Made by a program: the position numbers and the translations under genes. From NCBI GenBank assembly GCA_937943575.1, contig CALEAV010000003.1, positions 45,684 through 109,683 on the forward strand: a stretch of 64,000 nt of DNA, read 5' to 3'. This document shows positions 37,436 to 46,326 of this stretch, one piece after another. The notes under the pieces are model-generated. The model was given only the letters and a program-made list of their open reading frames with translations. It had not been told where the DNA came from and did not search any database. Numbering within the stretch: position 1 is the first letter of the stretch; each line of letters opens with the position of its first letter. The DNA is from an uncultured bacterium. GTDB taxonomy: Bacteria; Desulfobacterota; Desulfobaccia; Desulfobaccales; 0-14-0-80-60-11.

Positions 37436-38650
37436 TCAGCTCCAGCTGGGGGCGCCCCACAGTACCAGGTCCTCCCCCACCTGATAGTAGGCGACGCCGG
37501 CCAGGCGGGGGAAACGGCGCTCCGCCGCCGGCAGGTAACCGTCCAGCACCCTGACCCCGCCCACCAGGATGGGGGCTACGGTGACCACCACCTGGTCCAC
37601 CAGCCGGGAGTTGAGGAAGCTGGTGATGACCTGGGCCCCGCCTTCCACCATGAGGGCGGCGACCCCCAGCTCCGCCAGCCGGGCCAAAAGCGCCGGCAGG
37701 TGGATGCCGCCGTTGGGCCCCACGGGCAGGCGCAGCACCGTGGCGCCGAGATCCTCCAGCTCCGCCTGGCGCTCCGGCGGGGCCTGCTCACTGGTGGCCA
37801 CCACCGGATGGCGCCGGCCTTCCCTCAGGAGCCGGGCGTAGGCCGGCAGGCGCAGGCGGGTGTCCATGATCACCGGCCGGGGGTGGGAGCCGGGGACCAG
37901 CCGCACCGTGAGGGCCGGATTGTCCGCCAGCACCGTGCCGATCCCCACCAGGATGGCGTCATGCACCGCCCTGAGGGCATGGGTGAAGGTCTGGGAGGCG
38001 GGGCCGCTGATGGCCAGGGGATGGCCGGGGCGGGCGGCAATGGAGCCGTCCAGGCTCTGGGCGTAAGTCAAAGTCACCAGGGGCCGGCCCTGGCTCCGGC
38101 GGAGGCGCCGGGCCGCCTCGGGCAGGCCGGCAAGCCGTGCCTTCAGGGCGGCGTCCCCCGGGAAGGGGGGAGCCTCGAGAAGCAGGGGCACCCGGGCGGT
38201 GACGGCGATGCCGGGGAGATGCGGGGGGGCGGCCTCCGCCGGGTCGCTGAGGAGGCGGACCGATGCAATGCCCAGATGGCGGAGGATAAAGGCGGCCTCC
38301 TCCGGCAGCGGCGGGTCCGAGTGGGACAGGGGGCATTCCAAGGGGGCGGCAGCCGGCGTTCCCGGGAGGTCGAGGTAGAGGAGCACCCCCGTCTCGGCCT
38401 GGGCCAGGGCCGCCAGGGTCGCCTCCAGGCGGGCGCCGCAGCGGCAGGTCCCGGCCCGGAGGATTTCGCCGGCAGGGCATCGCCGGTGCAGGCCCAGGAG
38501 GACGTCCCCGGACGGGGGGAGGTCTCCCCGGATCAGGGCCAGGTGCTGGCGGGGCCGCTCCCGGTGGGCGAAGGGGATGACCCGCCACTCCCCCCAGGCG
38601 GAGGCGAAGCGGGACTCTCCTTGCCGCAGCAGCTCAGGGATCTGGCTCAT
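37436..38650 (-). CDS. Degenerate GTP-cyclohydrolase-II-like N-terminus fused to RibD-type reductase
   Basis: N-term HRRCPAGEILRAGTCRCGARL (RibA-like Cys cluster); C-term RPLVTLTYAQSLDGSIA...AILVGIGTVLADNPALTVR...LMVEGGAQVITSFL (RibD_C). Confidence 0.8.
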   Translation of the reverse strand: MSQIPELLRQGESRFASAWGEWRVIPFAHRERPRQHLALIRGDLPPSGDVLLGLHRRCPAGEILRAGTCRCGARLEATLAALAQAETGVLLYLDLPGTPAAAPLECPLSHSDPPLPEEAAFILRHLGIASVRLLSDPAEAAPPHLPGIAVTARVPLLLEAPPFPGDAALKARLAGLPEAARRLRRSQGRPLVTLTYAQSLDGSIAARPGHPLAISGPASQTFTHALRAVHDAILVGIGTVLADNPALTVRLVPGSHPRPVIMDTRLRLPAYARLLREGRRHPVVATSEQAPPERQAELEDLGATVLRLPVGPNGGIHLPALLARLAELGVAALMVEGGAQVITSFLNSRLVDQVVVTVAPILVGGVRVLDGYLPAAERRFPRLAGVAYYQVGEDLVLWGAPSWS

Positions 38651-38682
38651 GCCTTCCTCATTCCGCAGTGGCCCGGCTGCTC

Positions 38683-39174
38683 TCACGGGCTGGCCACCAG
38701 GCTGTGAAAATTGATGAGATGGCCGTCGGGATCCCGGAAATAGAGGGTGCGATGCCCCCAGGGGAAGGTGGTGGGGGGCATCACCATCACCAGCCCCGGG
38801 ATCTTTTGCAGGCGGGCGTATTCCTGATCCACGTCGGCCACTTCGAACTCAAGCATGAGGCTGGCGTTGGCCCCGCCCCGCATGGCCCCGGGGGCGATTC
38901 TGGCCATGCCCTCCTCCTTGAACAGGCCCAGCGCGGCACCCTGCAGCTGGAATTCCAGGTAATCGTCGGAAAAGACCCGGGGCTCGGCCTGGAGCACCAG
39001 GCGGTAGAACTCCCGGAGAGTCTCAAAGCGGTGGGTGATGATCACCGCATGGGTGAACTTTTTCACTTTCGCCTCCGCGGGTGAGGGGCCCGGGGCCTGA
39101 GGAGCGGCCGGGCCGCCAAAGGCCAGGAGGGCCGCCGTGGTCAGAACTGTAAGGAAGCGCCGGGAGGGGAGCAT
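38683..39174 (-). CDS. Exported VOC/glyoxalase-fold protein
   Basis: Signal peptide MLPSRRFLTVLTTAALLAFGGPAAPQA; VOC pattern ...FYRLVL...DYLEFQLQ...YFRDPDGHLINFHSL. Confidence 0.75.
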   Translation of the reverse strand: MLPSRRFLTVLTTAALLAFGGPAAPQAPGPSPAEAKVKKFTHAVIITHRFETLREFYRLVLQAEPRVFSDDYLEFQLQGAALGLFKEEGMARIAPGAMRGGANASLMLEFEVADVDQEYARLQKIPGLVMVMPPTTFPWGHRTLYFRDPDGHLINFHSLVASP

Positions 39175-39292
39175 CAGAATGCCTCTGCCCCGGAAGAGCT
39201 CCTGCCGGCCGGCAGGCGCCTGCGGCCCGGGCCTTCCGGGAAGCGCCGGAGGGAAATGCCTTTCAACCGCCCTGACCGGCTTGTCAGCGCGG

Positions 39293-39321
39293 TTGACTTT
39301 CTTGCCCGTTAGCCTGATAAA
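39293..39321 (+). promoter_or_regulatory. Sigma70-like promoter upstream of GT2 gene
   Basis: TTGACT (39293), 17 nt spacer, GATAAA (39316). Confidence 0.5.
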
Positions 39322-39367
39322 GAATAAGGTTTACACAATTTGAAGCTCAAAACAAGACGGGAGAGGA

Positions 39368-40756
39368 ATGAACGTCACCTCGGCGGCCCGGGGAACAGCC
39401 ACAGACATGGATGACCCCACCTCCCTGCCTCCCGCCTTCCGGGAGGGTCCCGGCCTCACCCCCTGCCCCTGGGACCGGACCCTGAAACTCCTGGTGCCCC
39501 TGGCCTGGCTGGTGGTGGCGGTCATGGGGTGGCAGTGGGGCTCCCTGGATTTTTTCCTGAACCTCCTCCAAGCCCGGACCTATACCGCCTGGCTTCCGGC
39601 CGTGGCGGGGGTCTATGCCCTGCTGATGCTCTTTTTGCAGCTCTGGCGCACGGTGCTCTGGGCCCTGTATCGGCCGCAGCCGCCGGCCGCCGGACCGCTC
39701 CCCTCGGTCACGGTGGTGGTGCCGGTCTATAACGAGGGGGCCATGGTGAGCCGCTGCCTGAGCTCCATTGCCGAGGCCGACTACCCGCGGGAGCGTCTGG
39801 AGATCATCGCGGTGGACGACGGCTCCACCGATGACACCTGGCGGCACCTGGACCGCAGCGCCCGGCGCCACCCGGAGCTCATCCGCACCCTGCGCTTTCC
39901 CCGCAACCGGGGGAAGAAGGCGGCCCTGGCGGCGGGGTTCCGGGCCGCCACCGGCGAGGTGCTGGTCACCGTGGACTCCGACAGCGTCATTGCCCCCGAC
40001 GCCCTGCGCCACCTGGTGGCACCCCTGGTCCACGACCCCCAGGTGGGGGCGGTGGCCGGCTTCGTCAAGGTCCTCAACCGCCACCGCTCCCTCATGGGCA
40101 AGATGCAGGGGGTGCGGTTTGTCAACCTGGATTTCCTCCGGGCCTCCCAATCCGTGTATGGCACCGTCATCTGCACCCCCGGGTCTTTGTCCGCCTACCG
40201 CCGGGAGGCGGTCCTCCCCATCCTGGAGGCCTGGCTGCACCAGACCTTCCTGGGCGCGCCCTGCCACCATTCCGAAGACCGGGCCCTCACCAACTTCATC
40301 CTGCGCCAGGGGTATTACACCTGTTACCAGCGCACCGCGGTGGTCTACACCCTGGTGCCGGAGACCTATGCCGGGGTATGCCGCATGTATCTGCGCTGGG
40401 AGCGGGGCAATGTCCGGGAATCGGCGGTGCTGGCCACCTTCCTCTTCCGCCCCTTCCGGAGGGGGGCCGCCCCGGCCCGGCTGGAGTTTGTCCTCACGCA
40501 GCTGGAGGGCCCCCTGACCACCTTCTTCTTCGGGGTTCTGATCTTTTCGGTGGCCGTCTACCCGGCCATTCTCTTCAAAGTGCTTCTGGCGGTGGGGATG
40601 ATGTCGGTGCTCAACCTGGTCTACTACCTGCGGCTGGAACGGGACTGGGAGGTCATCTACGGCATCATCTACAGCTACTACGCCTTTTTCCTCCTGCAGT
40701 GGATCTACCCCTATGCCTTCGTCACCGTGCGGGACCGCCGCTGGCTGACGCGCTGA
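39368..40756 (+). CDS. Membrane glycosyltransferase family 2 (processive, hyaluronan/PNAG synthase-like)
   Basis: SVTVVVPVYNEGAMVSRCL, IIAVDDGSTDDTW, VTVDSDS, SEDRALTNFIL, YLRWERGNVRES, flanking TM helices. Confidence 0.85.
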   Translation: MNVTSAARGTATDMDDPTSLPPAFREGPGLTPCPWDRTLKLLVPLAWLVVAVMGWQWGSLDFFLNLLQARTYTAWLPAVAGVYALLMLFLQLWRTVLWALYRPQPPAAGPLPSVTVVVPVYNEGAMVSRCLSSIAEADYPRERLEIIAVDDGSTDDTWRHLDRSARRHPELIRTLRFPRNRGKKAALAAGFRAATGEVLVTVDSDSVIAPDALRHLVAPLVHDPQVGAVAGFVKVLNRHRSLMGKMQGVRFVNLDFLRASQSVYGTVICTPGSLSAYRREAVLPILEAWLHQTFLGAPCHHSEDRALTNFILRQGYYTCYQRTAVVYTLVPETYAGVCRMYLRWERGNVRESAVLATFLFRPFRRGAAPARLEFVLTQLEGPLTTFFFGVLIFSVAVYPAILFKVLLAVGMMSVLNLVYYLRLERDWEVIYGIIYSYYAFFLLQWIYPYAFVTVRDRRWLTR

Positions 40757-40961
40757 GGAAGAGGGTGGGGCAGGGTTCTGCCCGCCTCCAGGCTGTCCCG
40801 GACAGGGAAAAGATTCCCCCTCAGGTGGTCATCACCCATCCCTTTGGGCCTTCCGGGGATCTCCACCCCTGATGCTCCAGGCAGAGCCTCCGGGGTTGCA
40901 TCGGGGATGGGCTGTGGGATTCACGCCCCCCGGCTCCTCCTCCGGCAGCGAGGCTGCCGCC

Positions 40962-41522
40962 TTACTCCGCCGGGCGCCGGTCCCGGCCCTGGACGTCGCA
41001 GACCATGACCACCAGGTCCCCCCGGTTGCCCTTGAAATCCTTGACCAGGTCCTCAAACACCGCCTTGGCGGAAAATCCTGCCTTTTTGAACATGGCCAGA
41101 GCGGCCTGGGCCTGGAGGTGGATCTCCGCCACCAGCTTTTCCAGGCCGAATTCTGCCGCCAGATCCACCAGCTCGTTCACCAGGAGGGTGCCCAGGCCCT
41201 TGCCCTGCCAGTCTTTGGCCACCACCACCCGGACATTTCCCAGGTGGCGCTTCCAGCCCCGGCGGCGCATGTGCAGGGTGGCATCCCCGACGATCTGGCC
41301 GTCCACTTCCGCCAGGAGAGGGAAGACCTTGTGGTAGTCGATGTTGTTGACCCAGTCCTCGATGACCTTGGGATCCCGCACATCGGAGCGCAAAAACATC
41401 AGGTCCTCATCGGAGACCCGGCGGAAGAAGTCGATGAGCTTGTCCCGGTCTTCCTTCACCATGGGCCGCAGGATCACCCGGCTGCCATCCTTCAGGATTC
41501 CCTCTTTCTGAAAAGGCACCAT
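40962..41522 (-). CDS. GNAT-family N-acetyltransferase
   Basis: VILRPMVKEDRDKLIDFFRRVSDEDLMF...VRVVVAKDWQGKGLGTLLVNELVDLA. Confidence 0.88.
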   Translation of the reverse strand: MVPFQKEGILKDGSRVILRPMVKEDRDKLIDFFRRVSDEDLMFLRSDVRDPKVIEDWVNNIDYHKVFPLLAEVDGQIVGDATLHMRRRGWKRHLGNVRVVVAKDWQGKGLGTLLVNELVDLAAEFGLEKLVAEIHLQAQAALAMFKKAGFSAKAVFEDLVKDFKGNRGDLVVMVCDVQGRDRRPAE

Positions 41523-41536
41523 CCTTCCCCCCTGAT

Positions 41537-42277
41537 TCAGATACCCTGGCTCAGGCGTTCGGCCAACAGCTCCGGCAGGCCGGCCGCCAGGATGCGGCGC
41601 TGGGCCGCGGCGATGTCGTAGGGCACCGACTTGAAGTGCACGGAAAACTCCTGAAAATCGAAGATGGCATAAGCCGCCTCCGGGTTGCCGTCCCGGGGCT
41701 GGCCCACACTGCCCGGATTGATGAGGTAGAGACAGGACTGATCCAGGCGGATTTTGTGCCGGGAGAGGGGCAATAGGGCCACCTTGCCCCGCACATCCCG
41801 GAACCACAGGGCCCGCACATGGGTGTGCCCGAAGAAGCAGACCTTCAGGTCCCGGCGCTCCTTGAGAAAATTGAGGAGGCGCCGCCCCTGGAAATGGTAG
41901 ACCACGTAGGCGTCGGCGCTGGCCGGGGTGCCGTGGCAGGCGATGAACCCCTCCCCCTCCCGCACCAGGGGCAGGTTGCGGAAAAACTCCAGGAATTCCG
42001 GCCGCACCTCCTCCCTGGCCCACATGAGGGCCTGATAGGCAATGATATTGAAATGCCGGGCCCGCTCCTCTTCCAGGAGGGCCAGGTCGTGGTTGCCGGC
42101 GAGACTGAGCACCGGGCGGGCGGCCAGGAGCTCCAGGCACTCGTTGGGCCCGGCATTATAGCCCACGATGTCGCCCAGGTTGAGGATGAAGTCCACCCCC
42201 TCGGCGTCGATGGCGGCCAGGACCGCCTCCAGGGCCTCAATGTTGCTGTGGATGTCGGAGATCAGGGCCAGGCGCAT
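41537..42277 (-). CDS. Calcineurin-like metallophosphoesterase
   Basis: MRLALISDIHSNIEALEAVL...NLGDIVGYNAGPNECL...LAGNHDLALL...FFGHTH...LINPGSVGQPRD. Confidence 0.92.
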   Translation of the reverse strand: MRLALISDIHSNIEALEAVLAAIDAEGVDFILNLGDIVGYNAGPNECLELLAARPVLSLAGNHDLALLEEERARHFNIIAYQALMWAREEVRPEFLEFFRNLPLVREGEGFIACHGTPASADAYVVYHFQGRRLLNFLKERRDLKVCFFGHTHVRALWFRDVRGKVALLPLSRHKIRLDQSCLYLINPGSVGQPRDGNPEAAYAIFDFQEFSVHFKSVPYDIAAAQRRILAAGLPELLAERLSQGI

Positions 42278-42521
42278 CAAAAGGCTCCGGGCGGAGCCGT
42301 CTCGGCTCATGTGCTGACATGGGGGCCGGGCCCTTGGTCCCGATCCCGGGGCGGGCCGCCGCGTCGTTGACTTTTTATGTTTTTCTGATAAGTTTGCACT
42401 TCTATTACCGACAAGGAATGACTTCCGGGAGTCCTCCCGGGGGAAGGCAGGGCACAGACAGCCTCTTGCCTCTCCCCGCCTGCGCCTCCCTCCACTCCCG
42501 AAGGTTTGCCCTCATTCTACC

Positions 42522-44507
42522 ATGGAACCGGGCTGGCTGGTCGAATTCTTTGAAGAGAAGCGCATCCTGACGGCGGTGGTGCTGGAGCTCAAAGGCGAGC
42601 GCCTGCACGTCCTCACCCAGAACAGCCGGGAGATGACCCTGGCCCGGAAGCGCCTGCTGCATGCCTGCCCGGGGAAGCTGCCTGCCGGGGGCTCCCGCCA
42701 GCAGATGCTGGAGCGCCTGCAGGAGGCCGCCCGGGTGCGGGAGGAGCTGAAGCAGGCCATCGACCTAAAGGAGCTCTGGGAGCTGCTGGCGGCGGAAAAT
42801 GAGCCTCAAACCACGGAGGAGCTGGCCCGCTTGTGGTTCAACGGCACCTCCTGCGACCAGGTGGCGGCCATGGGCCGGGCGCTGTTTGAGGACCGTTTTC
42901 TCTTCAAATTCAAGGACGGCCTCTGGGTGCCCAATCCCCCGGAGGTGGCGGCGGCCCTCAGGGAGCGGGCCCGGCGGGAGGAGGAGGAGCGCCGGGAGCT
43001 GGCCGAGGCGGCGGAGTGGCTCAAGGCCGCCTGGGACCGGGGGGAGATCGCCGACGCCGCCTGGCGGCCGCGGCTGGTGGAGCTCCTGAAGCAGGAGGCG
43101 GTCTTCGGGGAGGAGGCCCCGGAGCATGCCAAAATCAGGGCCTTTCTGGACAGGGCCGGGTTGACGGCCCCGGATGCCGCCTTCCGCCTGCTGGTGCGCC
43201 TGGGGGTCTTCTCCGAGGACGAGAACCTGGACCTCTACCGCCTGGAGGTGCCCACGGAGTTTGAGCCCCAGACCCGGGAGCTGGCCCGGCGGCTGATGGA
43301 GACCCCGCCCCCGGATCCCCTGGCGGCCCGGCGGCTGGACCTGACGGGCCTGGAGTGTTTCACCATCGACGGCGAGCGCACCCGGGACTTCGACGACGCC
43401 CTGAGCCTGGAGGAGACGCCTGCGGGCCTGCGCCTGGGGGTGCACATCGCCGACGTGGCCGCGGTGGTGGCGCCCGCCACGCCCCTGGACGCCGCCGCCC
43501 GGGAGCGGGCCACCTCCATCTACCTCCCGGAGCTGCGCCTGCCCATGTTCCCGGAGGAGCTTTCGGAGAACACCCTGTCGCTCCTCGAGGGCGAAGAGCG
43601 CCTGGCCCTAAGCTTCCTCATTGACCTCACCCCGGAGGGCGAGGTGCGGGACGCCGTCATCCGCCCCAGCGTCATCCGGGTGAAGCGCCGCCTCACCTAC
43701 TCCCAGGTGGACGCCGTCCACGAAGGCGACCCGGTGCTCCGGCGGCTGGCGCAACTGGCGGGAAAGCTGAAGGCCCGGCGCCTGGCCGCGGGCGGCTATG
43801 AGCTGAAGCTCCCCGAGATCTGGGTCACCCTGAATCACCAGGGGGGCGTGCAGGTGGTGGTGGAGGATCAGGAGACGGTGAGCCACCAGATGGTGAGCGA
43901 GGCCATGGTGCTGGCCAACTGGCTGGCGGCCCGGCTCCTGGCGGAGCAGCGGGTGCCGGCCATTTTCCGCAGCCAGCCCGAGCCCCGGGAGCCCATCGAC
44001 CGGGAGGCCCCCAAGGACCTGGTGGCCCTGTGGCAGGACCGCAAAAAGCTCTCCCGGGTGGTCATGGACCTGGAGCCTCAGCCGCATTGGGGGCTGGGGC
44101 TGCCGGTCTACACCATGGCCTCCTCCCCCATCCGCCGCTTCCTGGACCTGGTCATCCACCGTCAGCTGCTGGCGGTCCTGAGCGGCGGGCCGCCGGTCTA
44201 TTCCCGGGAGGACCTGGAGCAGATCCTCATGACCATCGAGCCGGCCATGCGCCGGGCAGGGATGCTCAAGGCCCGGCGGCTGAGATATTGGCTGCTCAAA
44301 TACCTGGCCGGCCAGGTGGGGAGCAAAAAGGAGGCCCTGGTCCTGGAGCAGGTGCAGAACCGCTGGCGCCTGCTGCTGCCGGACCTGCTCCTGGAAGTGC
44401 CCCTCACCGCCCCCGCCTCTCTGAAGCTCAAGCCCGGGGACACGGTCCTGGTGCGCCTGGACAAGGTGAGCCCCCGGGATGAGGTGGTGAAGCTCTCCCT
44501 GGCCTGA
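42522..44507 (+). CDS. RNB-domain ribonuclease (RNase II/R family)
   Basis: CFTIDGERTRDFDDALSLEE...LGVHIADVAAVV...YLPELRLPMFPEELSENTLSLLEGEERLALSF. Confidence 0.9.
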   Translation: MEPGWLVEFFEEKRILTAVVLELKGERLHVLTQNSREMTLARKRLLHACPGKLPAGGSRQQMLERLQEAARVREELKQAIDLKELWELLAAENEPQTTEELARLWFNGTSCDQVAAMGRALFEDRFLFKFKDGLWVPNPPEVAAALRERARREEEERRELAEAAEWLKAAWDRGEIADAAWRPRLVELLKQEAVFGEEAPEHAKIRAFLDRAGLTAPDAAFRLLVRLGVFSEDENLDLYRLEVPTEFEPQTRELARRLMETPPPDPLAARRLDLTGLECFTIDGERTRDFDDALSLEETPAGLRLGVHIADVAAVVAPATPLDAAARERATSIYLPELRLPMFPEELSENTLSLLEGEERLALSFLIDLTPEGEVRDAVIRPSVIRVKRRLTYSQVDAVHEGDPVLRRLAQLAGKLKARRLAAGGYELKLPEIWVTLNHQGGVQVVVEDQETVSHQMVSEAMVLANWLAARLLAEQRVPAIFRSQPEPREPIDREAPKDLVALWQDRKKLSRVVMDLEPQPHWGLGLPVYTMASSPIRRFLDLVIHRQLLAVLSGGPPVYSREDLEQILMTIEPAMRRAGMLKARRLRYWLLKYLAGQVGSKKEALVLEQVQNRWRLLLPDLLLEVPLTAPASLKLKPGDTVLVRLDKVSPRDEVVKLSLA

Positions 44508-44690
44508 GGATCCCCCCTAACGATTCCGGCCCCGGTTCCCAGGCGGCAATGCCGGCGGAAGCGGGGTTCACCACATGGGCCACAAGCCCGGCGCCCTCCG
44601 CCGTTTTCCGCTGCTCTCTCCCTGAGGGGGCAGGGGGCAGCGGCCCCTGGCATCCTCCCCCTCAGGTCAAGCCTCACCGGTGGATTTTCC

Positions 44691-45983
44691 TCAGCCGAAG
44701 ACCCGCCGGTAAATCGCCTCCACATGCCGCAGGTGGTGGCGGTAGTCGAAAAGCTCCGTGAGCTCGGCGTCGGTGAGGTGCCGGCGGATGTCCGGGTCCC
44801 GATGCACCACGTCGAAGAAGTTTTCCCCCTCCTCCCAGACCTGCATGGCTGCCCGCTGCACCAGCCGGTAGGCCGCGTCCCGGCTGAGGCCTTTGTCCAC
44901 CAGGGCCAGGAGCAGGCTCTGGGAGAAGACCAGCCCCCGGCTGGCCTCCAGGTTCTCCCGCATGCGCTGGGGATAGACCAGGAGGTTTTTCAACAGATTC
45001 AGGAGGCGGTGGAGCATGAAATCCGCCAGGATGGAGCTGTCCGGGAGGATGATGCGCTCCACCGAGGAGTGGCTGATGTCCCGCTCATGCCACAGGGCCA
45101 CATTTTCCAGGGCCGCCAGGGCGTTGGCCCTCAACACCCGGGCCAGGCCGCAGAGGTTCTCCGACAGGACCGGATTGCGCTTGTGGGGCATGGCACTGGA
45201 GCCCTTCTGGCCGGGGGTGAAATACTCCTCCGCCTCCCGCACCTCGGTGCGCTGCAGGTGGCGGATCTCCAGGGCGATGCGCTCCAGGCCGGCGCCGAGG
45301 ATGGCCAGGGTGGTGAGATACTGGGCGTGGCGGTCCCGCTGGATGACCTGGGTGGCGATGGGGGCGGGCCTGAGGCCCAGGCGGCGCATGGCGCTCTCCT
45401 CCACCCGGGGCGGCAGATGCGCAAAGGTGCCCACCGCGCCGGAGAGCTTGCCCACCGCCACCACCTCCCGGGTCTGGCGCAGACGCTCCCGGTGGCGCTG
45501 AAACTCCGCATGCCACAGCGCAAACTTGAGCCCGAAGGTGATGGGCTCGGCATGCACCCCGTGGGTGCGCCCCACCATGACCGTGTCCTGATAGAGGAAG
45601 GCCTTCTCTTTGAGGATTGCCAGGAAGTCCTCCAGGCCGGCCAGGAGCAGGTCCACGGATTCCACCAGCCTGAGAGCCAGGGCGGTGTCCAGGATGTCCG
45701 AGGAGGTGAGGCCGAAGTGGAAATAGCGGCCCCACTCGCCCAGGCCCGCGGCCACCTGGTCCACAAAGGCGGCCACGTCGTGGTGGGTGGTGCGCTCAAT
45801 CTCCAGGATGCGCTCCACATCAATGCTGGCCCGGGCCTCCACCTCGGCGGGTACCTCCGGCGGGATGAAGCCGTGCTCCGCCAGGGCGGCCAAGGCGGCC
45901 AGCTCCACCTTCAGCCAGGAGGCGAACTGGTTTTCCAGACTCCAGATGCGGGCCATGGGTTCCCGGGAATAACGGGGAATCAT
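44691..45983 (-). CDS. purB: Adenylosuccinate lyase
   Basis: [15 protein letters not shown]...[14 protein letters not shown]...[14 protein letters not shown]...[10 protein letters not shown]...[17 protein letters not shown]. Confidence 0.95.
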   Translation of the reverse strand: MIPRYSREPMARIWSLENQFASWLKVELAALAALAEHGFIPPEVPAEVEARASIDVERILEIERTTHHDVAAFVDQVAAGLGEWGRYFHFGLTSSDILDTALALRLVESVDLLLAGLEDFLAILKEKAFLYQDTVMVGRTHGVHAEPITFGLKFALWHAEFQRHRERLRQTREVVAVGKLSGAVGTFAHLPPRVEESAMRRLGLRPAPIATQVIQRDRHAQYLTTLAILGAGLERIALEIRHLQRTEVREAEEYFTPGQKGSSAMPHKRNPVLSENLCGLARVLRANALAALENVALWHERDISHSSVERIILPDSSILADFMLHRLLNLLKNLLVYPQRMRENLEASRGLVFSQSLLLALVDKGLSRDAAYRLVQRAAMQVWEEGENFFDVVHRDPDIRRHLTDAELTELFDYRHHLRHVEAIYRRVFG

Positions 45984-46039
45984 GTCTCACCTCAGAGGAA
46001 AGGCTCCCGGAAGGGGTGCCAGGGATCCCCTCCCGGACC

Positions 46040-46122
46040 CTCTCCCCCAACCCCTTAAAGGAGGTGGGGGGAGTTGGAGGGGAGGACGGGAGGCCTGCGC
46101 TCCCCCGGCCCGCCCCTCAAAA
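46040..46122. repeat. Degenerate G/C-rich intergenic hairpin element (copy D)
   Basis: CTCCCCCAACCCCTTAAAGGAGGTGGGGGGAG followed by GGAGGGGAGGACGGGAGG...CTCCCCCGGCCCGCCCCTC. Confidence 0.65.
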
Positions 46123-46326
46123 CGCCTCATTATATCCAGACGGTCCCCAAAAGGGAGGGTGAAAAAATTTGCTATTGCATCTCAGTAAAAATAGGTTAGG
46201 ATTATCTCTAGCGACGCTCTAGGAATACCCGAGACCCCCACCCCGGACAAACCGGGGGAGACGGCCTGGCTCCGGTTTTCAGGAAGGGGCGGGCAGCAAA
46301 TCCGACCCTCGGAAAGAGACCCTGCA

